A program made the position numbers and the translations under genes. Below, piece after piece: positions 35,996 to 49,096 of a stretch of DNA of 64,000 nucleotides. A model generated the notes under the pieces. It searched no databases. It was given only the letters and a program-made list of their open reading frames with translations, and was not told the origin of the DNA. Origin of the DNA: Taenia hydatigena. Its lineage: Eukaryota > Platyhelminthes > Cestoda > Cyclophyllidea > Taeniidae. The DNA lies in the NCBI GenBank assembly GCA_036345935.2, contig JADWOT020001342.1:227001-291000 (forward strand), read 5' to 3'. Positions within the stretch are counted from its first letter, which is position 1. Every line of letters starts with the position of its first letter.

Positions 35996-38900
35996 TATAT
36001 GATGGAGACATCTCTAGGAAAATGGGAGAAGGGTGAAACAGGTGCACTTTATAGGTAAGCGGTCTGCGTTAACGCCCCTATTTAATGCGCAAAAGTAACT
36101 AACTTAGACGTCAACAAGATTAGATTTTGCGTGACAGGAGGGATTCCAATGGTAATAATTATTGCAGCGATTCATAGGCCTAATGCGCTGGCCAAATTCT
36201 GGTTGTTTTGGTGGGAGCGGTTTATTTAGTGTTTGTGCACGCAACGCCTTGTCCTCCTCACTGAATTCAATCCTTTTAATGTTGTTATAATGCAGCCGCC
36301 TTAGAGCCTCAAATTGTTAGCCTTAATCGACTGTAATGACAAGGAGAACAAATATGATTAAGCGACAACTTTGTGGTTGCTTCAAATGCTAGCTTTCGTC
36401 ACTAATCATAGATTTGATGGTTAACTAGCACAAGAGGTGCATATAAATTATATGGAGATTAAATTAATAAACAAAAACTGAACTTATTTGTAATCTTCTC
36501 GTTTCTGGTATTTCTGTGTCGCTAAGTTGTTTGTTTTTGAGTTTGTGACTTCTTGTCAGCTACTAAGGATGACGTATAAGATTTGTTCGCTTACTAAACA
36601 TTATTTGACATCTCCGCCTAATAACCATGTCATACAACCACTTTTAGACACAATGGATAATGCACGGAGTTTGCGTCACAACATAAGGTTTCGCTTAATG
36701 TGATAAACCTTTAGGTGTTTGAGCTTCTGAGCCTAAGTTCGCAGGCAATTTATGATCCTTGTGCTCCGTTACGGCCCCAGCACTTCTCTCGAGAGGTCGC
36801 ACCACAAGTATGAAAGAGGACACCCATTTGAAACGAGTTTTACATTTGTCTGGTTTCGTTGATACTTTGTGGTAGAGGGTTTCAAAGTTGAGTTAACAGG
36901 CCAATGGGCCATGACATACAAAGATCTGTTTAGCAGGCTACACTGCGCATTTTAGGTAGAGATGAAGGTAGATTCATGCATTCTCTATCGTTGTCGGATA
37001 TTGCTATCTTGATGTCAGTCCCGTCCTTGGTGATGGCAGCACTTATTGCACTAGTTTCCAGGCCAACGGTAGGCAACTGGTGCGTTGACGCCACTTATCC
37101 ATTTATTCATTTAATTATCTACTCCTACTTGAGTTACCAAATGAAATCAACAAAATTAATCATCGTTAGAGAAGAAAATCTAGGGGGTAAAAGTAGCTTT
37201 TCCTTGAACTTTGGACACAGCAAAGGTAGGGATAGCAAGATGCGAATTTGTTCTCAGTCAGCAAGCGCGTAGCTGTACACATTCAAGTAGGCATCAAGTC
37301 AGATAGACACTTATGAGCTGTTATTGTAGAGGTCTGAGCAGCAACATTAACTAAACATTAATGACATTAAAGTTTTTGAGGCAAACAGAGACCTGTTTAC
37401 ACCATAAGTGTAAGGACTCACTGGTTTAGCACCACTGGTGTTTCCGATCGTTTCTCAAACAAGTTTCCGCGCCCATTGACTATCCTCGTCAGGTTTTGAT
37501 TGCAGTATTAGACTAAGACTGGTCCATTCTTTAGCAAGGCTCTATATTACAACTGAAACCGGAATTGCCATGCATCACACACCCATGCTCTGGTAACCAT
37601 GGCGCCTGCCTCAAAGTCATGTGTTTGGACATAAGTGAATAATCACAGATCGGGGTTGTCATGTCGTCCACATCATCCATTGCATTTTACTAGGCCCAGG
37701 AAAAAATTGTGTGCACGCGAATAACAGTTACAGCCTGCACTCCGTCACCCACTGATATCCGTCATGCGGCGCTGCTCGTCAATTTTTTTCGCATGTCTCA
37801 TCACTCTCGGAAAACCTTAAACGCTATAATGACCGGGGCATATAAGTTCTAGTGACCAAGGCGCGAAAGGGCCAGTTTTGAATGTTCCATGTTTAGAATA
37901 AAAAGTGCTTCAAGGTCCTTTAAGTTGACGAAACCTGCTTCTTTGCCAAAACTATTGAGCGAGGTTGAGGAAATCCACAAGCCCAATGGCCATAAGGCTG
38001 ACAACGTTTTCACGCAAACTTTGCTAACACAATGCGAGACAGAGCCCAGCTTTTATATTAAACCCGCCTCAACTGACCCGTGTCAATATGTCAGGCCTTC
38101 AAAGGGTTAATTTCCATCAAGACGAAATATAATGCTCACAATGACCATTTGGACATCAACTCCGGTGATGATTGTCACCATGGTTTGATCCTTGCAACTG
38201 CTATGTCTCCTTCAAGTAGTTTCATTAGTTAGATTCTTGCAACCTGAGTTGCCCTCACAAAATTTTTCAATGGAACTTTATCCAACCGTGTGACTTGATT
38301 GTCGTGATGCAGTCAGAATAAAAGTGTTATTTTTAGCATCTGCAGATTGCTTAAATGCATCCTAATCCAAGCCTTGTCCTTCCTCCCTTCTCTTCTCCCT
38401 CCATTCATTAGAACCCTTCTCGCCTGCCCTCCTCCCGTTTACCAATTCCTCTTACTTCCTTTAACTTTAACTGTCACTTCCTTCCACTATGCACTCTTAT
38501 ACTTGTTAAAGCAGCAATTGAATGCCTTTATTATAATCATTTATTCAAAGAGCCTAAAAGCAAAAGCCTACTCTGTTGGAACCTTTCAGCGTTCAATGGC
38601 AGGCAGCATGCTCAACCTCTTTTAAATGGGAAGACCTTCTGTCAAACTGCAGTTCATGCTACACGCATCAAATTTAACATGGCGCAAGTGATAATGGTCG
38701 TGAGCATTAATGTTAATCCAAGCAATATCTCTTTTTTTTCCATTTTAGGCATCCTCGTCGCCTGTGGTAGTTCAATTTCAACATTTTGCGATCAGGATTG
38801 GATCGCAAAGGTAGCAAATTGGGTTTTAATTGAAATCCTACGTGTTTGCAAGACGAAAGTATTGTCCGTGGATAAATGGTGGAGAAGAATTGGAGGCCAA

Positions 38901-40901
38901 AGCTCTTCCTTTAACGCAGCTAGGGATGATGATATATTAAAAGATAGGTGTTGCCGAACTATTCGTTCATATTTCTACCTCCTTTCCTTCCCATCTCTGC
39001 TTTAAGCCGCTTGCGACTACGCGACTCTTCGCCTACTTGATGTCGTACAGCTGCTGACCATCTGGACTGTTTTCATGATTAAATATTTACTACCAATCCA
39101 AGTGCCACATTGAAGTCCAAGCTTATAATGTCACTGACGCAGTCTAAAATTGGCTTCCAGCATTGACTTGACTCGGTTGCGACTTGAGAGAGACCCTAGC
39201 TTGTCAAAGCAGACGCGTTCTAGTGTGCGTATATGCGTAATTAATATTTAATGGAAGTGCCTCCTTTTACTAAGTGAGGGCACTCATCCTGTAGCCATTA
39301 TCCCATTTAGCGAATAAACTGCAAAGCGAAACCATAATCAGGCAGTCAAAAGGTTGACTACATAGCTGCTACCTGCTTTCCCATCTTTTATTTTACAGAA
39401 GAAACATGAAAGCTCAATCACCTTCTTCCTGCCCTTCCATAATGTTCTCTGCGTAAGCATCAATAAGATAGGCAAAAAGTAAACGTATTTGTCCTGGACG
39501 ACGGCCTCAACCAAGTCCACAAAGTGAAAGCGGCTGTTAAAGTTGGTTACACATGCTTACCGTTGTGGTTTTGTCCTAGCTCACTGGAATAATCTTTTGC
39601 AATTTGAATTCCCTGAGCTTCTGCTGGCATTTGTATGGCATCAGGTTCATTCCTGTGAACCTCTTTGGGGACTCCCCTGATGTGGGCAGACCTGCCTTAA
39701 CTTCATGCCATCAACTTTATCATTGCATCCTTTTTATCATGTCTATTAAACTCTCTAACCTCGGAGTTAAAGCAAGCTTGAGTCCATGCAGTAGGCATCA
39801 GTAAATAAAGAGAATATTAAGGAAGCGCCATTACGGCATGACCCATTTCTGTGTAAGAGTTCGACACTCTACGTGTAGGATTTCCCTCTGTACTGACAAG
39901 ATTCATTGGATTTCTGCACTTGTCGGTAGGAATGCGGCAAAACCCATACTTTGCTCTGTGAATTCGAGATAGAGAGGATGTCAGCAGAATTAGTGAATTT
40001 CTTAGCAAAGAACAAAATTTCAGACTGGGATTGTAAGTGGTTCTTTTTGAGGTCATTGACAATTGCTCGCCATCTAGCAGGTAGATTTCCTTCTAAGGTA
40101 ATCGCTCGTCTTTAGAAAAGTGTTAAATGCCAAGTTGTAAGGTGAAATAATCAACTTTTGCTAGCCAAATCCGTAAACGACGCAAAGGATTGTAAATTAC
40201 TATAAGCCTTTCCCAACTTGACGTCGCAAAAATGCAAAACCTAGTTTCCAGGGCTTTTACAGAAACCGCTTCCAATGAGCGGTACAGCTCTTAATGATTT
40301 GCAATGCTGAAAACTGCAAAATAGGTATAGATTGTATGTGGTCTGAGAACAGAATTTGCCTAGTGATCTATGCGGTATGAGCACAATGAAGGCATTTTAT
40401 CCTTATCAATTATCATTATTTTATTACTTATTATTGCCATCTTAGTCATAGTTGGGGCGATCCCTGCCTCCCTTTCTCCTGCAAATCTTAAGTAACGATT
40501 AAATTTTTGTAATTTTATTTTTGATTCGCTGCGGACCTTCATATCAATCGTATCGCCCTTCCATACAATATTTATGTCATCATACCAACGTTGTATACGC
40601 CCGATTTCCTTTCTAGTAGAGCCTCAGTGCTAAGTTTATGAAAGAGACCTTTAAAGCCATGGAATTGAATCAGGTGCACTCTGGTGCATTTTGCAAGTGA
40701 ATTAACAGTCACGTTCTAGATTGGTAATCCTATTCCCGTTAGAGAATAGCCTCAGTCCCATTAAATTTGTTTCGCTTGATATGACACAGACGCTCTTCTT
40801 TGCTTTTATGCACAGAGGCCATGCGATCGCCCCCTACCATCGAGTTCCGCCGCCACCAGCGAATTGCTGTGCTCCAAAGAAGAAGACTTTCGCCCCCTCA
40901 C
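35996..40901. other. Upstream of the guanylate cyclase; no recognisable gene
   Basis: It should contain the guanylate cyclase promoter, but I see no clear core element. Positions 38380-38500 form another pyrimidine-rich tract that explains a low-complexity open frame. No other exon chain is supported. Confidence 0.4.
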
Positions 40902-40964
40902 CTCTGCAAGCAAACACCCCCTCACATCTCGATGTTGCTCCGCTACCCAATATCTTGCCATCGC
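40902..40964 (-). CDS. Possible 21-codon exon with strong splice sites, function unknown
   Basis: A minus-strand phase-0 segment lies between a pyrimidine-rich acceptor (TTTCCACTCCCAG) and a good donor (GCAGAG then GTGAGG). It encodes AMARYWVAEQHRDVRGCLL plus AE. GC content is higher than in the flanks, which suggests coding use. Reading on through the donor also stays open to GATG/GTAGGG. No family is recognised and no partner exon was identified. Confidence 0.3.
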
Positions 40965-43872
40965 CTGGGAGTGGAAATTGAATTCGATTTGGTACCTGAT
41001 AACTTGCCGTAAAATCACTAACGAACCGATGGCAGGTAACATTGTCTTTAGCATGTCTCAAACTTGGATTTAATTAATATTACTCGCAGTCTTTCCCTTC
41101 TTTAATAATGATTCGTCTGCTTGGAGTGAAGTCCCCTGCTTGTAATTTAAACAGTTCAAACAAACTCAAGCCTTGTCCTACAGACTTAAATTTGGTATAA
41201 TTTGGACTAGTGTATTGGAAAATGAGTGTTAAAGTGCGGTCAAAACAATGAAATACAGTTAAGTTCTGATGCTCTTAATAACATAACAGTGAAAATAAAT
41301 AAATTTCTTTACCAAACAATCGAACTGCGCTAGCTTCCAATTAGTAAACACCAAAGCTTAGAGCCGACCACCAAAATGAGGTCTGTCAAAAGGCGATGCT
41401 GGGTTTAAGTGCACGGATGATTGGTTAGCAGTTTATCTGTGAAGGATCATCATCTCTATAAGCTTATTGCATCCCTCTGTTTTGCAGAGGAGCACAGATA
41501 CCCCTTTTACTGGGCGCTGAGTCTGGTAAGAAGGGTTAAATTTGGATGGCTCGCTGCTCGCGAGGTCACTAGCACTAGGTTCAAAAATCTTAAGAACATT
41601 TCCAGGACGTCCCTTCCATCAAACATCTTCCTCATTCGAATTGCGCAAACAACTCTGTGGGGCGAAAGGCAGTCGGTTTCAGTATAAATTTTAAATCAGC
41701 AAAACTAGAATTTTGCGAAAACAAAACAAGTAAATTTGGGTCATTATAACCCGCAGCATGCACTGTAGGTATCAATGGCCTCGATGACAGACAACCAAAT
41801 GACGGATCCGCGTTTATGCACTCCCAGGCTCACACTAAGAAGCAGTCGAACAGTCTTCTCCTTATATGCTAATCTTTCTCCTAAGCGGGACTGTACTCTG
41901 AGCACTGAAATGCTGTCTACTCCCCATAGAACAAAGTGACTCCCCATAGGCGGCGATGCAATGAATGTGGCTACAGATGAGTGGATGGTGAGCATGGGAT
42001 TCAACAATTTTAGTAGTCGCTATCGGATGGTTGCTGTCATCATTCAATGAATATCTTTAGGGAGAACATGTCAGATAGTAGACTGATGACGTATAGCTAC
42101 GCTGCTTCCACACATTGGTCATATATCATTCATCGTCCGACCATGGTCCACTGTGAATTTTTGGAAAGATTGGAGCGCAAATAAATTGGCATTTTTACCA
42201 AGTATTTGACGCCATTTCCTGACAAACGCTAGTGATAACCAGTATGGTACGAATTGTATGCAATGGTAAAAACAAGGCAGAAATGAGGAATGTTAGTAAT
42301 TGCGACTTCTTTACACTTAAAAAATCACACAATGTTTGGTGACCCTCGTCAAGTGGTAAACTTTCTCTGTTATTCTGCGCAGCCGAATATTTCGAGAACT
42401 GTTGAATTGACTTGCAAGTATGCGACAGCATATTCTACTATGGCCTTAAAGGAGGGTACACTGCCGTATATAGCCATTGGAAGTTTTATATCATGCATGC
42501 GAGCTGCAGAAGATATCAAGCAAGTGATACTCACATCGTCCGCTAAATGAGAGTAAGTTTCAGACAATGCAACAATCCCTTTAAGCGTGCATGCTCTTCG
42601 TCTTTGTCTAATATGTTGAAATTAAACATGAGCGTAATGGTTGTTACAGTTGAGCTATGCTTCTCTATAACTATGAAAGAGTTGTGCTGCAAGGAGCGAA
42701 GGGCTCATCAAAAATAGATCATTCAAACCCTGAGAGAGAATACTTGCGACGATACGATTAAAAGTACGAGACTTTGCGGCAGCCATAGCAAGCCGAGAGG
42801 AGTATTTGTAACCTGTGCAAGGCATGACTCGCAATTTGGTGGATCTAATTGAAGTACATTCACTAGGAATTTATTCAAACTGGTAGCTGTGCAGCACAAC
42901 AAGGGTGTAGGAGTTGAGGACAACAGCTTCGGTGAGGACACTGATGACACTCGTGCAAACACTGAGAGGTGAAACCTACAACGTCATAGTGGGCCACTAA
43001 AAGCCTGTATAAATGTTTTCAAAATGGAAATTTGAAATCGATTTGAATGCTACTAATACGACAGATTAATTACCCTCAAGGCTATGAATCACTTAGCAAA
43101 ACTGATAGGGACTAAGAAGAGTGAGCTGTAGAATTCATCGACAGTCCACTACATAGCGTCAACACTTAAAATGCATAATTCAAATTGGCCTTCATGAGAA
43201 AAAGGAAAATGCTCAAAAGCACACCGGCAGGAGTTATGGCAGTGTTTAAGGCCTGGAGCTTAAAATAGGTACACTGATGGAGTAATTAAGCTGAACTTTT
43301 AATCCTCTCATTCCCACAACTTCTCCGCCCATAGCAGGTATCGCGTTCTGCACACTCAAAGAATTTTCATTCTTAACAAAGCCTGTGAGTGAACACATTG
43401 CAATTACTTGAGAACGTGGAAGTTAACAAACAATCAACCTAATGTGTGTACACATCGGAGCCAATGCTCTTGTTTGTGACTCTGACCACAAATACCTTCA
43501 CACTCAACACTCGCCCAAACGGCTTAAAAAGAGTAAATAGGAGCACTTCACTATGCCCTTGGGAAATATTGATGAACAATTTAGAGCCTTCAGAGTCCTC
43601 TATCATTGACCCCTAATTAGCGGATTGTTGGGGGTGATGATTAAGTAATTGAGCAACGGCATGAACACTCACTGCTGGTGAGGACAGAGAGGGAGCCAAA
43701 TTTTCTAGATGCTTATTTTAAAAGAGGCAAAAGAAAGGGGAAACAAGTACAAAATCACTTGTTTTAAACTGAGGGTAGCTAAGCATGCATAGTTGAATAA
43801 CTAAAAGCAGGGAATGAAGGCGGATGACTAAAAAGGCAAACTTTAAGCAAAGGATCGGAAACGGCTTTCTAC
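40965..43872. other. No recognisable gene
   Basis: Short unrelated open frames only, with no motif I can name. A short imperfect direct repeat (CTCCCCATAG twice, near 41924 and 41940) is present. Confidence 0.4.
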
Positions 43873-44064
43873 CTGCGCCATAAGAGGTACTTCTGGTATT
43901 AGAGGCTGCATATCCTCGTCTGGTTAAAATAGGTGATTCTGAAGTATTGAGGTGGAAAAATGCTGCCGTTGCTGTTGTCTCAGCTTGAGTTACTTCAAGC
44001 TGTGTCACTTCATCATACATGCCAGGGCATGTGCAGCAAAGTCCAAATAGAAATGGAATTGAAA
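43873..44064 (-). CDS. Possible exon, membrane-adjacent or cytoplasmic segment
   Basis: This minus-strand segment runs between acceptor TTGATTAG and donor GGCGCAG/GTAGAAAG. It encodes SIPFLFGLCCTCPGMYDEV, then a Thr/Ala-rich stretch, and ends STSYGAG. The hydrophobic Cys-rich start followed by polar sequence resembles a membrane-proximal cytoplasmic tail. It lies 1.6 kb downstream, on the same strand, of the candidate fibronectin exon, so both could belong to one receptor-like gene. That link is inference only. Confidence 0.28.
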
Positions 44065-45629
44065 CTAATCAATAAATTTGACCTAGAATAAAAAGAACCA
44101 ATGCACACGTCTCAAAAAGCACCTTAGAAAACCCCAATAATTTTGCATCAAAGCATGCCTCTATAAGATTTCAAAGTTTATCACTGATTGCAGAACCATG
44201 GAATTTGCTGGTCACTGTTCCGCATAGTTTGCCTAATTGAGCATTTCTGGGCTGAAAATGCAGGACAAGCAAATACACCAATTCTATGCTTTTTGGTATA
44301 TCTATGAAGTGCTTTAAAGGTTATAATTTTGGTTTCTCTATAATCACAAAGTAGCTTTTCTTTAATTCGTAGAATTAACATTCGCTGTTTTGCAACCACA
44401 CATGAAAGGGCTGTTAAGAAAGGCGTGAAGGAAATTTGTCAGCCTCAAACATAGCTGCCAGTTTGCTGACCATTGAGGCACATTGTCTGCAAATTCGTGG
44501 TAATGTCTGCTAATGGTGTCCGCGAGATGTTCTTGTTACTCCCTCTTCTCGGTCAATGTCAAGCCTCCAAATAGGTAGACATATCACTCAGGTCGATAAG
44601 TGGCCCGATTTGCCGCTGTTAGGGATACGACAACAACTCGGAAGTGAGACATCCTCATTGCAGCGGAATGGCATTATCAAAGCACTCCTGGTTGGGTCAG
44701 GAAGATATTGTTGCTTCTACTGTAAGCGCTCTGTGCAAATTTTAGCTGAACGTAGCTCGGGTTTTTCGAACTAACAGGCCGAACTGAATCTGGTCGGCAT
44801 AAAATACGAGGAAAAAAATACAGAGCCCATCAGACAGCACCGTACGAAGATCATGATCCATGTACGTGTGTTATGATGCAGAAACTTAGATCCTTGTATG
44901 CATTTTGAAGAGTAAATGCGATAGCGTGTTATACGCTTAAGTCTGCATCGAATGTGTCGGACGTTTCGGCATTGGACAACCCTGTAAGCCCTACTAATTG
45001 ACAATCAGTGGAATAGATTATTGGCGATGCAAAATCATCCTAATAATCTGTCAACCTTCATTTATTTAGCTTTTTTATCTTGTACATTTGGGAATGTTCT
45101 ACGCATTTTATCTTGATACAATAGTTCTAATTGCGCGCTCATGCCCATTCTATTAACGTTCGAAAATCTAATTCTACCTTTTGTTTTGTCCTTAGAAGTG
45201 AATAACGTGTTTTGGGTTTTTGCTCATTCACAGCAAATGCCCTTATAGCATAAATGCGACTGGAATTGCATTAACCAAATCAGTAGAGATGGACTCCTTA
45301 GCCATTTCGGGTTACGGACTTTGAAATTAAACCTCTTTGAGTGGCCTCGCTGGACCTGCTTTTCTTCCTTACGCACCGCAGGACAGATGGCTGTCAACTG
45401 TACACCATGAGAGTTTCGGACTACCTTATTTGGTACACTTGTTTTACTCTCTGAAGTATAATTCGTAGTGAGGGATGATGAGAATTAACCTACGGAAATA
45501 TTCTAGTGGCGTCAAACGGGCATGGTCATAGACTCACAATCATTAAATCTAATGGGTATTAAACAAACTTTGGCATCAAGTGGAATAAGTAACTTGCGCC
45601 CCATTCCATCTAGACGTGATGTAGTTATC
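44065..45629. other. No recognisable gene
   Basis: Possible intron between two candidate exons, or intergenic DNA. Nothing supported. Confidence 0.35.
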
Positions 45630-45890
45630 CTATTCCTCTACTGAAATCGCTAACCCCGTCACATTTTCCGATTCCTTCTTTTGGGTACGTGCAGTAACAG
45701 TCGCAGAAATAGTTTGTCCTGGCCTTAAGTTTATGAAGATGAGAGTTTTTCTTGACGGAGTTTTGATGCGGCACATACTTTTATCAAGATTATAGGCCGT
45801 AAAATAGCTTACAATAAGGCTCTTGGGTTGAGGTGGTTGATCTAATATTATGCGCACCATCTGGGGGTCGATTGCTTTAAGTTTTACGTC
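45630..45890 (-). CDS. Candidate fibronectin type III domain exon
   Basis: After a clear acceptor (TGTGTTCCCAG) the frame gives about 85 residues with the strand pattern of a fibronectin III domain: VKLKAIDP, VRIILDQPPQPKSLIVSY, then TLIFINLRPGQTISATVTAR, and NVTGLAIS at the end. The L-R-P-G-Q-x-x-x-A-x-V-x-A segment matches the characteristic L-x-P-x-T-x-Y-x-V-x-V-x-A motif. The B-strand Trp is replaced by Leu. The exon may end at a donor (TCA then GTAGAG, 45642) or at TAG (45630-45632). Such domains are found in receptors and in tapeworm larval surface antigens. No signal-peptide exon was located, so the gene is partial. Confidence 0.42.
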   Translation of the reverse strand, partial: DVKLKAIDPQMVRIILDQPPQPKSLIVSYFTAYNLDKSMCRIKTPSRKTLIFINLRPGQTISATVTARTQKKESENVTGLAISVEE

Positions 45891-47890
45891 CTGGGAACAC
45901 AATTAAAATGCATTATTTTTTATAGCTGGTGGGAGGCTAATAGAGCTCTGTTGGGCCTAGTCTGCTCCTAGACAGGTGTTGAGTGGATACAAATAGGTGC
46001 GGAATGTTTAGTCATTAAAAAATGAATGAATAAGTGTTGACTGCATAATTTATTGAAGATGACCTTGAGTAGTTGAGTTAAAGGCAGATCCGAATATCTT
46101 GCTTTGAGTACCAGGCAAAGCGAGTCAATGCGTCGTGAATACATGTTACCAACGGTCCCAATCCCTCTAAACGATGCCTCTCGTTTCACGGATTGCGCTG
46201 TTTAGGATCGTCATACCTCAATGTGACCTTCAGTAGGAAATAAATACTACAGAATCAATACCAAGCTCATTCGCGAAATTCAGGACAGCAAATGCATGCA
46301 ACGTTGACGGAGGAGTTCTGTTCTTACTGTAGCTTCCATCTTATAACAGAATCAAGAAGAAATCAGCTGTGCTCACTGTAAAGATGTACTAGAAAGGAAT
46401 TACTGTTGCGAAAACTGGAATCTCACTAAGGAAGCGGTCTTTGTGTCCTTGGTCCCTACGCACATAATCGTCAGCACGAGATTGTGGTTCACTGCTTTAT
46501 AGACGAAGCACTGACTAACTTCCATGCTGACGGAGTTAATGATAGGGTAGAGCGATCCAATGACTACGGTTTACAGTTTTCGTTCCATCCATTGCAACTA
46601 CGAAGCAAGAAGCAAAAATATTCAGCAAATGCGAAAAAATTATGCCCTGGTTCAAAAATACTTCCAGCTCTGCAATCAATGTTGCGAATCCGGTTTCGCT
46701 ATCAAAGGAAAGAGGTTTATTGAGGACTCAAGTGGGATAATGGATTAAAAAGCAAAAACGCATACATTTAACATGCTGGCGCCATTAATTGGTGTGAATC
46801 CTTTTGGATTTTCATGCTGATGCAAGTTTCAATGCTACATTTTCTCCTAACTGCGCACTGTCCGCCAAGAGTGGTCAGCCGTAATGTCATACCATTCTTA
46901 AAGGCTTTGAACTAATACAAGATGACAAAAAGCTTCGACCCTGCAAGGTAATCCATCAACTGGTCTTGTAACGACACACTCAAGCATTGGTCGAATCCCC
47001 TTTATACCTAAAGGACTCGATTTGTTTCAAATATACTACCGTCAGTGGCTTATTGCGCCCCGTCAAAGGCAGTGCAAAAGCAATGCGAATGTAGTGACAA
47101 GAGCGAGGCGATCTTTTGGGACACATTAGCCCGGTTCCCATCAACCATCTTCAGGCAGTCGAGCAATAAGGCCATATCCGGTAAATACTTTTACCGTCCA
47201 ATAACAGTTTTAGCCAGTGAGATCAACTTGGATGCACTGTTCTTCACAGTGCTTCCTTTTTGCTGACACCAGTGTCAGTGGTACTTCGCTAAGATGACTA
47301 TAACAGTCTGCATATGCTACAAGATGCAAACCCAGATCATTTTTGATTTTGCCTACTCGTTTCGTTGCACTCAAACGGCACTTGCAAGGTTGATTAGTTC
47401 TCGTCTTTTACATTTCCGCCAGGCTCACACTAATCGATTTTCGCGTCTTCTGCTTAGACCTGTGATAGAGATGGAAGTAAGTTAAGTCACATCAAATGTT
47501 AACCAAACCATACCCATGTGGAACGCTTAGCTACCAGTTTTTTCATTGAGTCTAAGTCGCATGCTTTGCCCTCAGAGCAATGTCAGTAGCGTCAAGGCTC
47601 ACTGTGTATTGAAAGTAGAGCATTCAGCGCGAACACTTCATTTTTATCTTCTAAAAAATAATACTTCTTCGTTGTTAGTGTTCCTGCAGCTAATTATGGA
47701 ACTATGTGATGGTCAGCGAAATGTTTCTTTTACTCACTCGAGTCCTAACAGCACAAAACTCCAGATTCAGTTAATTTTTGAGAGTTTAGCGACATTGAAA
47801 TTAGGCATTACTCAAAATGCAAAGGAATCTGACAACTGGCATGGATGGCTCGGCAGTACTTTATAATGGCCAACGTGACCATGAGAATAG
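45891..47890. other. No recognisable gene
   Basis: Upstream exons of the fibronectin candidate would be expected here but none is convincing. The 73-codon frame at 47045-47266 (+) has no recognised domain. A perfect 7-bp inverted repeat (CTGACAC/GTGTCAG) lies near 47265. Confidence 0.35.
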
Positions 47891-49096
47891 GGACGGGCCA
47901 TCGCTACAGAATTGGGAACGAGGGCGGCTGAAATCCTGGTAATGACTACTGTCTTCTGCTTCCCATTTTTGTAGGCTTTTGTTGCTCAATCCTCAGCCAC
48001 TTCATATCATTTCATCCCTTTTCCACATACCTACTTATTATATACCTCCATAGTTCTATTTCCTTCTTTCATTTAATATTTCGCATACATGCTTTGTGTA
48101 CAGTTTCATTTTTCAACTCAACAATCTGCTTTATTTGCTGGATAGTTGTGATCTTGATCAATTAATTCTTCCGATCAAACAATTATGTGGGGTTCGTTTT
48201 GCATTTTTTGACGGTACTCTTGGACTAGCCGCGTGTTTTGAGGTTGTCTTAAGGTTTCCCCCATTGAAAGCTACGGTCTACGTGCAGAGCTGTTAGCACG
48301 TTGAGGATGGAAGGGGTTGACATGTCCCAGATGAGCGCAACTTCCAATAACCCAGTCGTTTATGTTCCACTTGCCTAGTCCCTTGGAACTGAAAATGAGT
48401 TTATCCTCCTCCACTCTGCCTTGGCTGGATGGGTCGTCGATGCGTGAAATGGATGTGCATTCTGCCCAAAGACTGTCCTTTTTCGACTTCTTGAGGACTA
48501 AACAAAACTGGAGGCACTATAATGCTCTTATCACAACACCCATGTCCTTTAAATTTGCTTTGTAGGCCAAAGGCCAGAAAAAAATTCTAATCTAATTGTG
48601 GACTAACCTGGTCAATCCCTATGGCCTGAGTCACTCCTGCCTTTAATATTTCGACCAAGTTATCCCATACCCTGCTTCAGCTTATAATAAAGTTGTCTAG
48701 AAGCAATCAACCTTCTCATAGTAAGGGTGGAAGAAGGGAAGAGAAGGAGGGGAAGGAGTCGTCCATACTGGTGCAAGCGTTGGCAGACCTCCTTTGCTAC
48801 AAAAAAGACATGAACTTTGGAGACTGGGAGATAACCGCCAAGTTAAACACCCAATTATATCCACAGTGTTATTGTGTTATTGTCAGTAGTGATTGATGCA
48901 GGAGTCGCTCCTGACTGCGGCCTTGATTAGTGCTGCGAGACGTTGGCTCAACTTGTCATTGACCAGCGAGAGCAGCCGCTGGCTAAAGAATTTTTCAATC
49001 ACGGTCAAAAGCCAGGCGACGATGATGTTGCGTATGCTAGGACCCTGCAACTCCCAGCAGAACGGACTTTTAGGGATAGCTCACTAGAGAGTGACT
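47891..49096 (+). mobile_element. Decayed retroelement fragment with Gag-like frame, copy 1
   Basis: It aligns over its whole length with 56618-57888 at about 80-85% identity by eye. Three conserved coding blocks follow in order: GLAACFE...FPPL (about 48225-48270), SLSSSTLP...SMREMDV...SARRLS-type sequence (about 48395-48495), and a Gag-like block ending QREQPLAKEFF...GDDD (about 48693-49080). In the Gag-like block copy 1 has TAG at 48928-48930 where copy 2 has CAG, plus a deletion near 48865-48890 compared with copy 2. It is dead. The capsid-type pattern (EFF...Q-K-P-G-D...Y-x-R-T-L-Q-L) suggests an LTR retrotransposon; no LTRs were identified at its ends. Confidence 0.75.
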
